From NCBI GenBank assembly GCA_008933995.1, contig WARS01000011.1, positions 6,242,016 through 6,306,015 of the forward strand: a stretch of DNA of 64,000 nucleotides. Reading direction: 5' to 3'. Below, piece after piece: positions 33,401-63,657 of this stretch. The position numbers and the translations under genes were made by a program. Source of the DNA: Datnioides undecimradiatus. Lineage: Eukaryota > Chordata > Actinopteri > Lobotiformes > Datnioididae. Numbering within the stretch: position 1 is the stretch's first letter; every line of letters begins with the position of its first letter. The notes beneath the pieces were generated by a model. The model had not been told where the DNA came from. It did not search any database and was given only the letters and a program-made list of their open reading frames with translations.

Positions 33401-35317
33401 ATTCCTAAATGCAACTGGGAGTGAGATTCCTGAAATGTTTCAGATAACCCACAGACAAAACCATGCAGTAAAAACACAGACACAGAGGGGCTCCCAGTTC
33501 CAGTCACACGCTCTAAGGGCTCAAGGGCTCGGTCCACTAAGTACTGTTCCCAGCCCTACCACCTTTTCCCACCAACACTACTCTGCGGTCTACTTATTCA
33601 CCCACCTGTGCAACCTACTCTTAGACACCATTCATGTTCACATAAATCTATCATAAAACTCAACACAGGCTAAGTAACAATTCATTACAAATCATTGGCT
33701 CTACTGCCAGTAAATCTGATCAATGTACACAAATACATCAAGTGAATTGTGAATGTTTATAGCAAAGGCACTGTAAAGGTACCACTTAAAAATACACAAG
33801 GGCAAGTTAGTGGCTTCTGTAAGGCTATTACTACCAAAATTATACTGGGGTATAAATTAAAACATCAAAAAGAAGAATCATCAGAAAAGTGGGCTGAAAG
33901 AATATAGCCAATTATTAGGTACACATATAAAAGACTGCATTTCAGCAGCATTTCTTTATTTTGATCAAATTAAATACTTGGGGATTTGTTGCTGCTGGTC
34001 AGACAGCATCTGAAAGCAACATATCATCCTGGAACTTAAGGTTTTTGATTTTAACAAATTATTGATCAACTGACATAATTTGCTGGTTTGTTCATAAATA
34101 ATGGAAACATAAATTGCAAAACCCAGCTGGCAAATATAACTTCATGACAACAAAACAAACAATGTACCAAATAATAAGAGCCCCCCATACAAAGGACATG
34201 ATGACAAAAATTATGTAGTATATATAAATATAAATTTAAGTAAATATACTATTTTAGTCATTAATAAGGAGCACACTTTTACACAGAAATCCAATGGTTG
34301 TCAAACTGAGGAAATATATAATTCACGATATGAGATTGCAATTACATAATAGATAATAGAAAACCACTCGTCTTAAAAACAAAAGACTGACGAGACAACA
34401 CTATATCATATAGTTCTAGGTAGGCGATGTTCAATAGCATCTGTCCTGTAGCTGAGGACCTATTTGGTTAGCTCGATGGCTAACATCACTACTGATGCTG
34501 CCCCGTGGAGGAAAGGGGCTATGCGGCGAGAGTCTTCACTAGAAACGATTTCTGATCAAAGTAACATTTCATCCACATTTCTTTGATTGATTATTTGATT
34601 GATATGATAACATGTAAGTCAATCGGTCATCACATTTATGACTTAATTACAAAGGCGTGCGGTGAACAACACTCTTAACCGTTGCTAGTTATTGAACAAC
34701 TAACCAGCAAAACATTGGAAAAAAACGACTACGAGAAGCACCCAAACGCCGTAAACTTGAATATTCTTGAACACAAGCGTATAGCACTGGGATTATTAGT
34801 CTGCAGGCCAGTGTTGGCATGTTTACTCTTCTCTTCTGCTCTTCTGTTTCTCATTCAAAAACAAAGCTAACAAACTAGGCGGGGGTTAGCATAGTTAGCT
34901 TGATTAGCCAGCTATTCAAGTCAGCCACACTTTGACCAATAACTTGACTTGAAAACATTACTGTGCCTGAATAGGATGTTTAAAATGACAACTTCGCCGT
35001 ACAGCATATTTATCGTCCATTTTTACAAAGCATTCATGTATTTTTAACCCGTGTGTAGGTGTAACTGGGTACAGGAATGAAACGGAAGTTACTTTGTCAA
35101 ACTAACATTAGCGTCCAGCTCGCTAACGGTAGTTTGTTAAACGTTAGCAAGCTGGACGCTAACGTTAGCACACGAAACTGTTAACCGGGAGAACCGCGAG
35201 AGCACTGGGAGTTTAGACGGTGTATCTACTGGTTTAGCCATGGCAGAAAAGTCATACGTGCTGCTGTTAACGGTGTGAAATTATTACCTTTACGATCCTG
35301 CGGGGCAGTCCTGCCAT
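30413..35317 (-). CDS. ube2n: Ubiquitin-conjugating enzyme E2 N (Ubc13), 4 exons
   Basis: E2 that, with a UEV partner (UBE2V1/2), builds Lys63-linked ubiquitin chains for DNA damage tolerance and innate immune signalling. Exons in gene order: 35288-35317, 31740-31986, 31131-31271, 30413-30459; they total 465 nt, giving 154 aa (human 152). It starts [10 protein letters not shown]. The UBC fold is complete: [24 protein letters not shown], the HPN motif (H77-N79), catalytic Cys87 in GRICLDILK and [20 protein letters not shown]. Splice phases close. The C-terminus reads [15 protein letters not shown], whereas mammals end shortly after RLYA with MNNI; the change lies in the last, 47-nt exon, outside the catalytic core. 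Otherwise highly conserved. Zebrafish has two ube2n genes, so this may be one of a pair; which one cannot be told here. Confidence 0.95.
30579..30613. repeat. Interrupted (CA)n microsatellite
   Basis: Two CA blocks separated by AAAACA, in the last ube2n intron. Confidence 0.85.
31987..35287. other. ube2n intron 1, 3.3 kb
   Basis: Large first intron with no recognised gene. T-rich low-complexity DNA lies near 32790-32830, and a long near-perfect inverted repeat lies at 35102-35168, about 120 bp downstream of exon 1. GTTAGC/GCTAAC words become frequent from about 34440 on, approaching the promoter. Confidence 0.55.
35102..35168. repeat. Inverted repeat with 27-bp arms near ube2n exon 1
   Basis: Arms 35102-35128 and 35142-35168 are reverse complements at 25 of 27 positions, separated by a 13-bp AT-rich loop. 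The arms contain GCTAACG/CGTTAGC words common near fish promoters. On the transcribed strand this would be a strong hairpin in the first intron. Confidence 0.85.
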
Positions 35318-35420
35318 CTTGTCTTCAATGCGGGCTTTTAGCTCTCAGTGCCTTTTCTCTGTCGTTGGCATTGACAGCAAACACACGTCTTCCGGGTTTT
35401 GTACGTCATGACAGTGGATG
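35318..35420 (-). promoter_or_regulatory. ube2n: ube2n core promoter with ETS and CRE-like sites
   Basis: Directly upstream of the ube2n ATG. On the gene strand there is an ETS-family core CCGGAAG (within 35389-35396) and, about 10 bp further upstream, a CRE-like TGACGTA (35402-35408). Paired ETS and CRE sites close to the start of a TATA-less gene are typical of housekeeping promoters. The assignment is by motif only. Confidence 0.5.
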
Positions 35421-36640
35421 GAGGGACAGAGATGGAGCTATTGGAGCAGGGCTGTAATTATCCAAGGCAATGTTTAGGACAGATATTATACACAAATGCA
35501 TTAATATCAGTTATAACAAATGTAAGAACAGACACTCTAAAGACTTGCAACTCGACATGGTAACAGGGAATTAATTTGGTTATTTAATGACAAATTTACC
35601 CAACAAAACAGTTTCTATAGAAATATACTTGTGTTAAGAAATTTGTGACAGACACAATACATTTCTGATTTTATTACTGGAGGATTCAGTTTGACAGAGG
35701 AAAGCAATGATGTTGAAAGAAGCCACACTTTAAGTTTTCATCACAGTTTTGTATGACTTTGTGTTAACCAAATAGAGTATGAGCGCAGGCTGAAATCTCA
35801 CCACACACACATAAAGTCAGTACATAGCATGAATTTTAATACATTTAACTAATGGCTACAACCACTTTTGCGCATACATTCTAGGTAAAAAAGTAATCAA
35901 GTCCTTCTTCTATCAGGATTTTTAAGACGATGTTACAGCTAATATTTACTTTAATGTATTATAATTTGAAAGACTGTCTTTTATGAGTATTTTTGCACAG
36001 CATTTAAACAAAGAATTTAAATGGTTTCTCTACAGCTGATGAGTTGTCACTTTACCCTTATTATGGCCTACAGGTCATATGTATTTGTGTATGTGTTTCA
36101 GTTATCTGTGCATGTATTATAAGTTTCTCTTTTTCTGACAGCACTTTATTTATACCATTGCATAATAGCAAATCTACAATAAAAGTTCAGTTCATGTATT
36201 AAAGCACTTGACAAACAGAACTATGGAATAACCTTGTCTACTGAAATTAATATGGCAGCACATTATTTGTCAGTTTATTGCCATCATCATTATTCATTTT
36301 CCATGTGCACTTTGCCAGGACCTGTTTATCTAAATTGACCATTTTATTTGGAAGTAAATATTTCTCTGATATTGAAGAGACAGACTTTGTGTCCCACAGC
36401 TACTCCACCAGCTCCAGACAAAGCAAACCATGAACTAGACTTGACACTTCCACAGGCCAATAAGGCGATACGTTACAGCTGCAGTTTCACTTTTTTTCCC
36501 ACACTGCAGGCTGGGGGGTTTTAGAGCTCCTCCTCCTGACATATCTGTGGACAAAAGCATTGTCCATTTGGGTGTCAGTCCTGTTACATGGAAATCAGCA
36601 GTGCAGCAAACTAAGAAGAACTTTATTTAAAAAGCTGATT
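35421..36640. other. Intergenic region between ube2n and the C1q gene (divergent)
   Basis: About 1.2 kb separating two genes transcribed away from each other. AT-rich, with no recognised gene. The right end, about 36480-36640, would contain the promoter of the C1q gene if its first exon is at 36659. Confidence 0.5.
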
Positions 36641-36658
36641 ACGAAGACGACATCCAAC

Positions 36659-36689
36659 ATGCAACTTCTGTCCCAACAAAGCTGCACAG
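36659..36689 (+). CDS. Possible first coding exon of the C1q-domain gene (signal peptide start)
   Basis: ATG at 36659 opens MQLLSQQSCT and ends with one spare base before a GTGGGT donor at 36690. That phase joins exactly to the acceptor at 38682-38683, making GCT (Ala) and continuing [17 protein letters not shown]. The joined N-terminus has an Arg followed by a hydrophobic stretch and small residues, a better signal peptide than the downstream Met alone offers. Supported only by phase and peptide character. Confidence 0.4.
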
Positions 36690-38683
36690 GTGGGTTTGAT
36701 GCATTTGTACATTATTACTCTTCAAGCATTAACTCTTTTTGTAAAAACAGAAGTAAAATAAGAAATGTAGCCTGTGGGATCTTTTTTGTCATTTGTCATA
36801 AGAGGAGTAAGGTAAATCGTATCAGTCTGCAGACACTTTTTGTTATAACTGAAGGTAATTCTCTGTTAATTGTATTCACATTTTATTATTATGTAACAGA
36901 GTTTATTTTAAATTACTTTTAGACATCCAAATTCTCCTCAAAAAGAACACACTGTGTCACAGTTTAGACTATGAAACATTAAAACATAACTTTATTTCTA
37001 AACAGAACTGGGACGTTTTCAGCAGTTTAAGCCTTAATATCTATCATTAGTGTTTTGCAAAATATGTATATTACAGGCAACAGGAGAAAGCCAGGTGTAA
37101 ACTTTGAACGTGTAATTACAGCTCACTTTTGTTGCCTCACAGGTGTGCGGTTTCAACTGATTTAGTCATAAAAGCTCCTCAGAACAATCTTACCTTGTAG
37201 GATTTCAAATAGATCTATTCTGTAATTTATACAAACGATGTAAAAGAATTACCATTTAGTAGGCTTGGCAAAATAAGTGTCTTAGTAGAGGTGATTTCAA
37301 ACCAGAAAGTGTTTTTATATATGCAAAGGTAAAGTGGCAGATATTTAAGGAAGGTTAAGAAAGTCCTTAAATTATTTAAAAAAAAACACCTCTTAATATA
37401 TTCACAATAATAAAAGTAATTACTGACTTATCCATGCGTTGAAGCAATGTTTCACTTACAGTTTTCAGTGGAGTATTTTAGCATTCTGCCCTCACCTCAC
37501 CAACCCCCTAAAAAATTTCCATTGTTTGGCACACACAGGAACAGATGAACCAGCACCTAATCTAGTCCCTTCTCTCAGTGCACAGAGTGAACAGACAATA
37601 TCAGCCACATTAGAGTGCTTGATCTGAATGGCAAGATTTATCTTGACAGGGCTTAGACAGACTTCCTTATCAATTTTATACAGAAGCATTATGGGTGAAG
37701 CTTAGTCTGATACACAAGGCTCAGTGTAAGAGAAAAGTATTTAACATTAATATTTAATATTAATATATTAGCTCAGCTGAACAGTGAGTTTTTTATTTTC
37801 AATGTTTCATTTGAAGAAGCTTACAATAAAAAAAAAAACAGGAATTATAGAGAAACCAGAGAAACAGTTTTCCTTTCTAATCAATTTAATTGCCACATTT
37901 CCAGAAATGAAGATGAAACCAGGGTGCGTTTTAACACCTTGAATTCCATCTGCCTCTGCAGATGCTCAGTTAGCTAAAACTCCTGGAAAAACGACAAGTG
38001 CAGGTGTTTTATGTTATTGTTGTTGTTTGTTAAAAATGTAATTTTTCTATTAGATGTATTTTTTTTGAATACTGCTTTGAGACCATATGTGACTAACATT
38101 TTTAAGCTAGCAGTCTAGCAGGCTAGTTCACGTGAGGTGAAAACATGGCAGGCAATACCAGGACAGTTATACACTGTTACAAAGACTGTTACAACAGTCC
38201 TTTAACCAAGGACTTTATGTTGTAAAAACATAAAGGTAGGCCTGGACAGTTTACTAATTAACTTGTCATTTTCCTTAATTGAAATGTAAACAATACTTAA
38301 TGATCAATATGTTGAAAGAGAGTGAGAGAGAGAAGCCATGAGCCAAGCCAAGTCTCCTTCTTTGAGAAATAGGAAGGGAGTCCATATCAGGTGAATATGA
38401 AGCTGCCTCATTTATATTAGCTAGGCAAGCGCAAACTGGGTTTTGGCAAACAATCTGGCCAACAGTAAATGCACTCTGCTTAAAGAGTGCCATAGTCTTT
38501 TTGATCACTCATTCTGTTTAATATGCAGTTCACCATTTGCTCATTCACACTCATTTGCATACTGATCACCTGCTGAATATCAAATATCAAAAATATCAAA
38601 TTCAGAATTTTTTTCAGTAACTTAAGTTATGTGTAAATGTAATTTCTGTGATTTTCTGTTTTTTTGTTGTTGTTTTTTTTTAG
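36690..38683. other. Intron or upstream region of the C1q-domain gene
   Basis: About 2 kb, AT-rich. It ends in a long T-rich tract and TTTTAG at about 38657-38683, a convincing splice acceptor. Short frames at 37439-37627 and 38275-38508 show no similarity. No other feature seen. Confidence 0.5.
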
Positions 38684-39756
38684 CTCAGTGTAGCACACGT
38701 TTCTACCTGATGTGTGCATTCATCATGATTTCCTGCTCTGGGCCGGCTTCACCCCTTCATGCCCCTTCAGTGACAACAGGTCTTCGTTCTGCTTTCTCTG
38801 CTACACAATCCAACAATGTGGTTGGAGGTAAGCAGAAGGCTGTGACCTTCAACAGGCTCATGGTCAACATTGGAGGGGACTTCAATCCAGACACCGGCCA
38901 CTTCCGCTGCCGCATCCCCGGAGCTTACTATTTCTCCTTCTCAGTGGGGAAATTTCCAAAGAAAATGCTTTCAGTGATACTGGTGAAGAATGGAGAGGAG
39001 GTGCATGCAATAGCATATGATGACTACCGCAAAAAAGGGAGGAAAGTACAAAGCCAAAGCATAATGATCAGCTTGAAGGAGATGGACACAGTGTGGTTGC
39101 TCTTGCAGCAGAGTCCTCAGTATGCTTTGTACAGCAATGCTGGCCCATACATCACCTTTTCTGGTTACCTTGTATATCCTGACATCTCCCCAACCAGCTA
39201 CATCACCAACCACCTGTCCCCGTCGGGTTTAGCCTACCCCAACTGCCCCCCTCATGTTGATCCTTGGGCCAGAGGTCAGACATCAGAGCAGCCACGGTCC
39301 GCCTTCTCTGTGGCACGGACATCCACACTCGTGGGTCAGAGTAGTGGGCAGCAGAACAAGCCGCCACTGACCTTCGATGTGGAATATGTAAACATTGGCG
39401 GGCATTTCAACAAAACCTCAGGCTTGTTCACATGCTACTTCCCGGGCGCATACTTCTTTGCCTTCACTGTAGGAAAACACCCTCGCAAGGCCGTTTCTGT
39501 GAAGCTCATGACCGGGAAGGGTGAGGTCCAGGCAATGGTGTTTGATGAGGACACATCAAAGAGACGGGAGATGCAAAGTCAGAGCTTGCTGCTGTCTCTA
39601 CGTCGCGGTGACAGTGTGTGGCTGTATAGTCAGCAGGATGAGCGTTATGCTGTGTACAGCAACCAGGGGAGGTACACCACGTTCTCTGGCTTCCTGGTTT
39701 ATCCTGAAGCAGAAACACTTACACCTCCCACCACACAGGACAGAACTCACCTCTAA
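38684..39756 (+). CDS. c1qtnf4: Secreted protein with two C1q domains, C1QTNF4 (CTRP4)-like
   Basis: The main exon begins after a T-tract/AG acceptor. If translation starts at the Met at 38710 the protein is 348 aa; with the upstream exon at 36659 it is 367 aa. Numbering from the 38710 Met, residues 1-18 are hydrophobic/small (signal region). C1q domain 1 runs about 26-155 ([36 protein letters not shown]) and domain 2 about 196-334 ([47 protein letters not shown]). A Pro/Ser-rich linker joins them and there is no collagen region. Two C1q domains without collagen is the hallmark of CTRP4, a secreted oligomeric factor linked to metabolism and inflammation in mammals (human 329 aa), and the block-by-block match supports that family. 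It is the only plus-strand gene here. The exact orthologue/paralogue status in fish is unsettled. Confidence 0.85.
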
Positions 39757-40301
39757 ATGTCTTAACTCTTCATGGTGTCTTCTTCAAAAATTAGTAAAAA
39801 ACAAAACAAAACAAAACAAAAAAAACCCCAACATGGTTGAATATGTGTTAAATATAGTGTACCTACATTTTCTGCTTTGTTTATTTACTTTTGCTTATTT
39901 TTTTAACAAAAATTAGAGATAACGCTTGTTGCCAAAATATTCCACAAGATGGTGCTATGATACTATGGTGGACATAACCACAAAGCAATATGGTTACTTT
40001 TGTTCTAAAAGTGCAATTAGCTGTAAACCACTTTCTGATTATGTAATAAATCTGGGTTTTGGTTCACAGATACATAGTTCTTTGTGTTGAGAAGTTTAAA
40101 AAGTTTTTTTTAACATGTAAAAAATGAATATTGCCTGGTAAGGATGATTTTGTAAATTATGTATATTAATAACATTTAGTTACTGTGAAGATAAGATTCA
40201 GAGATACACCGTGGTCATGTAAATGCAGACTGTCATCTTATGGAACCTTTATATTGTTGATGTATCTGTATCTGTTTGGATGTTTTATATGATTTTCAGG
40301 A

Positions 40302-40307
40302 AATAAA
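40302..40307 (+). terminator. Polyadenylation signal of the C1q-domain gene
   Basis: AATAAA about 545 bp after the stop codon at 39756, inside an AAATAAATAAATAA run. The 3' UTR would span 39757 to about 40325 and includes an A-rich (AAAAC)n stretch near 39797-39828. Confidence 0.6.
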
Positions 40308-40325
40308 TAAATAATTCAAACACCA

Positions 40326-41174
40326 CAATGGGTTGAACAGGTCTTTTTCTTCAGTGTCTAATTCTGGTGATACATGCTGCATTGAGTGTTAGCTAGGGTT
40401 ATTGAGTATGAGAAGAAATGCAGTGTCAGTCAGTGTTGTTGTTTATTACACAGCTCTCATAAAGTGGTAGTTGTTGGATATTACTACTCCTGACACTCCA
40501 TTTATTCAGAAGACACTTGAGACATTTATATTTTAATATGTGCTTGACTTTGAATAAGTTAAACATGTTTCAGCTTAGTTTGAGATACATTTTTAAAAAG
40601 TTAAAAGGGGAACAATAAACACTTTTTTCTGGTAAAAAAAGCTTCACCAACCTTTTTGTTAATCTTTTTATTTATTGAGGCAGAAGATAAACCTTTTTGG
40701 TATTTACAGTGAGTACATGTAGCAAGTACTATGAGTTTTACAAATAAAAAATAAATGCACCCTCTTTAATATTATTTAGTCAACATAATCTCTATACTCT
40801 ATACTTCCTCTGAGCACCACCTTTGCTTTGAATAATTTCCAGTGTTTGTTGTGGTCTGATCAATCACGCTTGGACACAGGATGTTTTCATGGTTGCAAAC
40901 ATCTCAACAATGAGACAGGTCTCAAGAATCACACAGTAAACAGAAATGATGAAGTTGATAGACATAAAAAAACAACTCATGGGCAGAATAAAGACAAACA
41001 ACAACCCCATCCAGTCAGTACAAGACTAATGCCATTAAGGTGAGGTTGTGTAATTCCACATCATCACATTATCCAATATAAATATGCACTGCAGGTGAAC
41101 CATGACTTTGTCTTGCAAGTTGGAATGTTTCAAGTTATTATCCCTACATTTCCTTTCTCTTTTTCTCTGGTGTG
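40326..41174 (-). other. Convergent intergenic gap and nr1h4 3' UTR
   Basis: Between the C1q gene poly(A) site and the nr1h4 stop. Two overlapping minus-strand AATAAA words (plus strand TTTATT at 40667-40676) mark the probable nr1h4 3' end, so its 3' UTR is about 500 bp and the two convergent transcripts end roughly 340 bp apart. No other content recognised. Confidence 0.5.
40671..40676 (-). terminator. nr1h4: Candidate nr1h4 polyadenylation signal
   Basis: AATAAA on the minus strand, about 500 bp downstream of the nr1h4 stop codon; a second copy partly overlaps it. Confidence 0.5.
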
Positions 41175-52439
<11,265 letters not shown>

Positions 52440-52521
52440 TCAGGAGGGTTGTTGGACACCAAATCAGAAGACAGGTTAGACTTGGTGAGTAGTACTAAGT
52501 AGTGGTAAGCCTCTGCTCTCT
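52440..52521 (-). other. nr1h4: 5' UTR part of nr1h4 exon carrying the start codon
   Basis: Upstream of the MNEWVG start the exon probably extends to an acceptor (minus-strand TTACAG, complement of 52522-52527). Splice evidence is by eye. Confidence 0.45.
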
Positions 52522-53279
52522 CTGTAACAACAAAGAAAATGTATCATCTATGAACCATGGTGAAGATCTATTAAACACCCTGACAGGTCTGCAGGACCCA
52601 ATGAAACCTGCATTACACTATGATTAAACATCAGCCTGGGAGATTTTACATTATAACACTGGACAGGTCTCTCCCACACAGGGATGAGATGCTCAGTACC
52701 TGCCTGCAGGTAGGTAGAGGATGAAGGTCAGGTCACAACACAAAACCTCCCTAAGAGTGTGTCATAGAAAAAAACTCTTCTCTCTACCCTCTATCAGAGC
52801 AGTTATTATATGCTGTGTCTCATTACAAGTACACATTATGTAGTTAGGGCTCACTTGACAAGTTCTACTAATATCACGAGATTAGTGTTATCGTTCTAGA
52901 TATAATTTTAGTGTAAATAACATATGCGAGCATTCGGGCTTAATTAGCAGATGCAGCTTGATAGCACAGTAAAACCTGAATTGTAGTTGAACTTGAAGGT
53001 AACAGACACATTTTCAAACCTGGTCTTTCTGGTGTTAAGGCCACAACATGGTCACATTACTTTTATAGACTTCACCTGCCAGTTTTTCAATTAACTCCAT
53101 GTAATTTCCCCTGAGATGCAAAAGCAACCCACAGGGACTCAGAAACTTCCAGTCCACTTGAACAACCCACACAACTGCCAAACATACATCATATATAGTG
53201 ACACACTGTGGACTCATAAGAGGTCATCTGTACACCATAGAGCATAAAATATGTACAGACGAAGTCTCATAGTTCTTAC

Positions 53280-53345
53280 CTTGTCCTGCTCTGTCAGTGT
53301 TGCCTGCCTGCTAACTTTCCTCTTTTTCAGCCTTGTTTCTGATAT
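53280..53345 (-). other. nr1h4: Probable non-coding first exon of nr1h4
   Basis: A strong GTAAGAAC donor (complement ending at 53279) follows a purine-rich stretch on the minus strand with no in-frame coding continuation. It fits a 5' UTR exon spliced to the acceptor near 52522. The right (5') limit is a guess. Confidence 0.35.
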
Positions 53346-56294
53346 CCAAGCTCTGTGCTTCGGCACAATCAATATTTGCTAATGAACATGAAGCTGCTTG
53401 TGTCTGTGCTACAGTGAGACCATGTGTGACCAGTTGGGGTCAGGGAGAAATGGATGGTGGTTATTAATTAAACTGTCCATTCCTGTCCATGTCATCCTCC
53501 CTAAAAAAAACCCCTCTCTTTATCGCAACAAGACAAGAGGCTGCCCCATGAAGCTCCAGCAGATCAGAAATCCCCCCTCCACATGCATATAGAGACAAAA
53601 CACATGCAGCATACATCCAGTCATTAGCGTTTCTATTAGTCCAGTAGTTTTTTTCATCTTTGAGTGAAGAATATCACGGTGTGTATTTGTGTCGTCTTTT
53701 CACTGCAACATTTTTTCTAATATTTTCATAAGAACATGGAAAAATTATGTTAAATATTTTGAAAGCATTTGCCGACATCCATCCTTGAACTGATTAAAGT
53801 CATATTCTGTATCAGTTAAAACCAGGTTTAATGTAGATACCTTCACGTCCCAGTATGCCTCGCCTGATGTTTTTGTATACCTCAAGATGGGTTGAAATAT
53901 TCTTCTTGTCTTTATAATCTTTAATTTATCTAAAAACCTTTAGTTTAATCATTGATGGGCTGTTGCTCCATCCACAGAGGCCCTTCTGAGTCAACAGACA
54001 GTCTCTCTGAAATAAACAGAACCTTTGCCATTGGCTACTGGCTGTTTGCTGACTATCTGGTCTGCGCTTGTGAGCATGTTGGGGAATGAGCTGGCAGCAA
54101 TGGCCTCTGGAGACAGGACAGACCCAGCTCCACTGAATATATTTATGATTTACATGTTCAGTAGTCAAAGCTGTTAAACCATTTTTAAGTATCACTCTTT
54201 ATGTGGTATGGTGAGGAAAAGAACAGGTCTCGGGTGTTGCCTTTCACCTTGGTGTTTTGTTACTCATTCCAGACAGACCGTATTGTCTGTGACGTGCACA
54301 TGAAATAACAGAAACACACCCTGGAGAGTGACATAACCGCCCACAGGTTCTCAAGGACATCCTGCACTGCAATTACCACCAGTAACAAAATTCATAACCT
54401 TGAACCTTTTTATCAACATGTCTGAGGGAACAATTATTAGACTTAAACAAAGTCTTAGACAAAGGCTTATGTGTGTTTATCACAATAAAAGAAATCCCTT
54501 TGCCATCTTGTAAAGCAGCAGTAGGTTTGAAGAAGTGTGTCTGACATTGTTGAAGAATATCCTGTCTAGTAATTACGGTCTGTGGTGAAACTGAAGCAGG
54601 CGGGTAAAGGCAGATAAGAGAGAGGATGTTTACCATAGCGTGATGGGAAACAGAGCAGGCTTTGGAGTATTTAAATGGCTAATTGGAGTCCACAAACATA
54701 AACAGTCATTGTTAGGGACAGCTTACTCAGTGAAGTAGTTACAAAAGATAACAAAAATCTAAATCATGGAAGGATCACATTCATTGTGTTTTTACAAAGG
54801 CGAAGAGACAAATTAAAAAGTTAACTATACTAGTAGCACGTTTTCTCAGGTTTGAAAACTGTTTATTTCATTTTAGCTGTATCATTAGCATTGTCAGTCG
54901 GTCCATATCTTTGATCCAGACTGAAATGTCCCAACTGTTAAATTAATTACTGTAATTACAGGGGGAATCCTAATGATTTGGTGATGGCCTGACTCTTACT
55001 CTAACACCACCAGCAGGTCCCTGGTTTTGGGTAAAATAAAATTCCATCCAGGTATTCATATTCATCTAGCACTATCATTAAGTCAGAATTTTATTTAATG
55101 CTGTATTTTTGTTTGGTATTGACATGCCCATCAGCCTTGCAGGTGAGCTTTTCAGTGTGAATCAGCAAATGTTAGCATGTCATAACATGTTAAAAACAAA
55201 GCTGCTGAACATTGTATGCATTATACCTCCTAGATATCAGCACATTTGCATTGTCAATGAAATAACATTAACATGTTACGGTAGTGTTAGCATTTTCTCA
55301 AAGCACTCCTTTTGCCAAGTAAAGCGCTGCAGATCCTGTTTTCGATTACATCAACTGAACAATTTGCACTTTGATGATAAATTGGTTTTATAATTTTCTG
55401 AATACAGTAACATGAGATGTTAAAAAACTTCATGCAACATAATTTAATTTCAAGCCTAAAGAGCTTGAAGGTCTCTAAACAATCTAAATTCAGAATATAA
55501 ATGTACTTTCTAGAAATTTATTAGATTTCTGGTGTGTTCAAGTGAAGTGCAAATCAAAACAATGGTTTCTCAAACAAAAGGATAATAATCTACTTTACAA
55601 AAACAGATTTTTTTTCCTTTTTCAGCAGTAATGATAAACAATAAATGTAAAGTTCCCATACTCTTTTATGATTCAAGTGAAACATTACAGTACATTATTT
55701 GTAGAAACCAACTGGTTCTCCATGTGTCAAACATCAAAAATAAGATAAGCCACCAGAAGAATAAATAGAGCTACAATAAATGCCTCAAGGAGTACCATCG
55801 GCGCTGAACTCACCATCCGTTTTGCCCCATGTTGGGCTCAGAGCTCTACAAATGATGAAGCTGATGTAATGCTGGAAGAAGTGCATTACAAATGGATGGT
55901 GAACAAAAACCTGCTCGATGAGGAGAGCATCCAGAGCAAGCTAAGCAGTGACAGTGCAATCATTCAGCAACTGCAAATACATACAAGCAAAAGAAAAAAA
56001 GCAATAGGGCTCATTACATTAACACTGTGGTCTGCCATCAAACCCATTATTACATTCCAGAAACACATCTCTTTTCACATTGCATAGCTGACACAAAACA
56101 TTTCAAAAACTGTACACATGGTTCAAAACAAGCCACATGAAGTCAGCGTTTGCTTGCACACGCAGAGTACGATCAGGTTTGAAAGCTGATATGTGTCTCT
56201 GATATTCACAGCACAAGTTTGTTCATGAATGTTGGTCTGTGGTTTCCATCATACTATTCTAGTCTTTCTTCAGTAAATGTCTGTGTAGATTCAA
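53346..56294. other. Intergenic region nr1h4-slc17a8
   Basis: About 3 kb of AT-rich DNA. Frames such as 53926-54195 and 54373-54636 (minus), and 55109-55393 and 55869-56087 (plus), were read and match no known family. No tRNA, microRNA hairpin or transposon was recognised. The right-hand part may include more slc17a8 3' UTR. Confidence 0.5.
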
Positions 56295-56300
56295 TTTATT
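56295..56300 (-). terminator. slc17a8: Candidate slc17a8 polyadenylation signal
   Basis: AATAAA on the minus strand about 370 bp after the slc17a8 stop. Other AT-rich signals further left (for example near 55630-55640) cannot be excluded. Confidence 0.3.
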
Positions 56301-56667
56301 GATCAATTTCTGATTAGAATATATATTTCTCAATGTTTCTATTTTCATCATTTTGCTCCAATGTGTTTTCAATAGAAATATTGGAAATATTATAATTCAT
56401 TTATAGAAATACAATATTTTTCATTATAATAAAAACCTTTAATTTTATCATTTTGACTTTTTCAAGATGTGTTTCCATATGATTTGTTTTTCCTGGGACA
56501 TGACATTACATCACAGTTCAAATGGAGGACCATCTTGAGATACATATGATACTGCCGCTGCTCCTGTCACTTCTTTGATGTTTTTCACATTTGCACAGGT
56601 GTGAAATCAAACCTTCAGCCTTGATCAGATTTGAGTAATTTGGAAGTCCTTTGCCCTGCAGGTTGTC

Positions 56668-63657
<6,990 letters not shown>

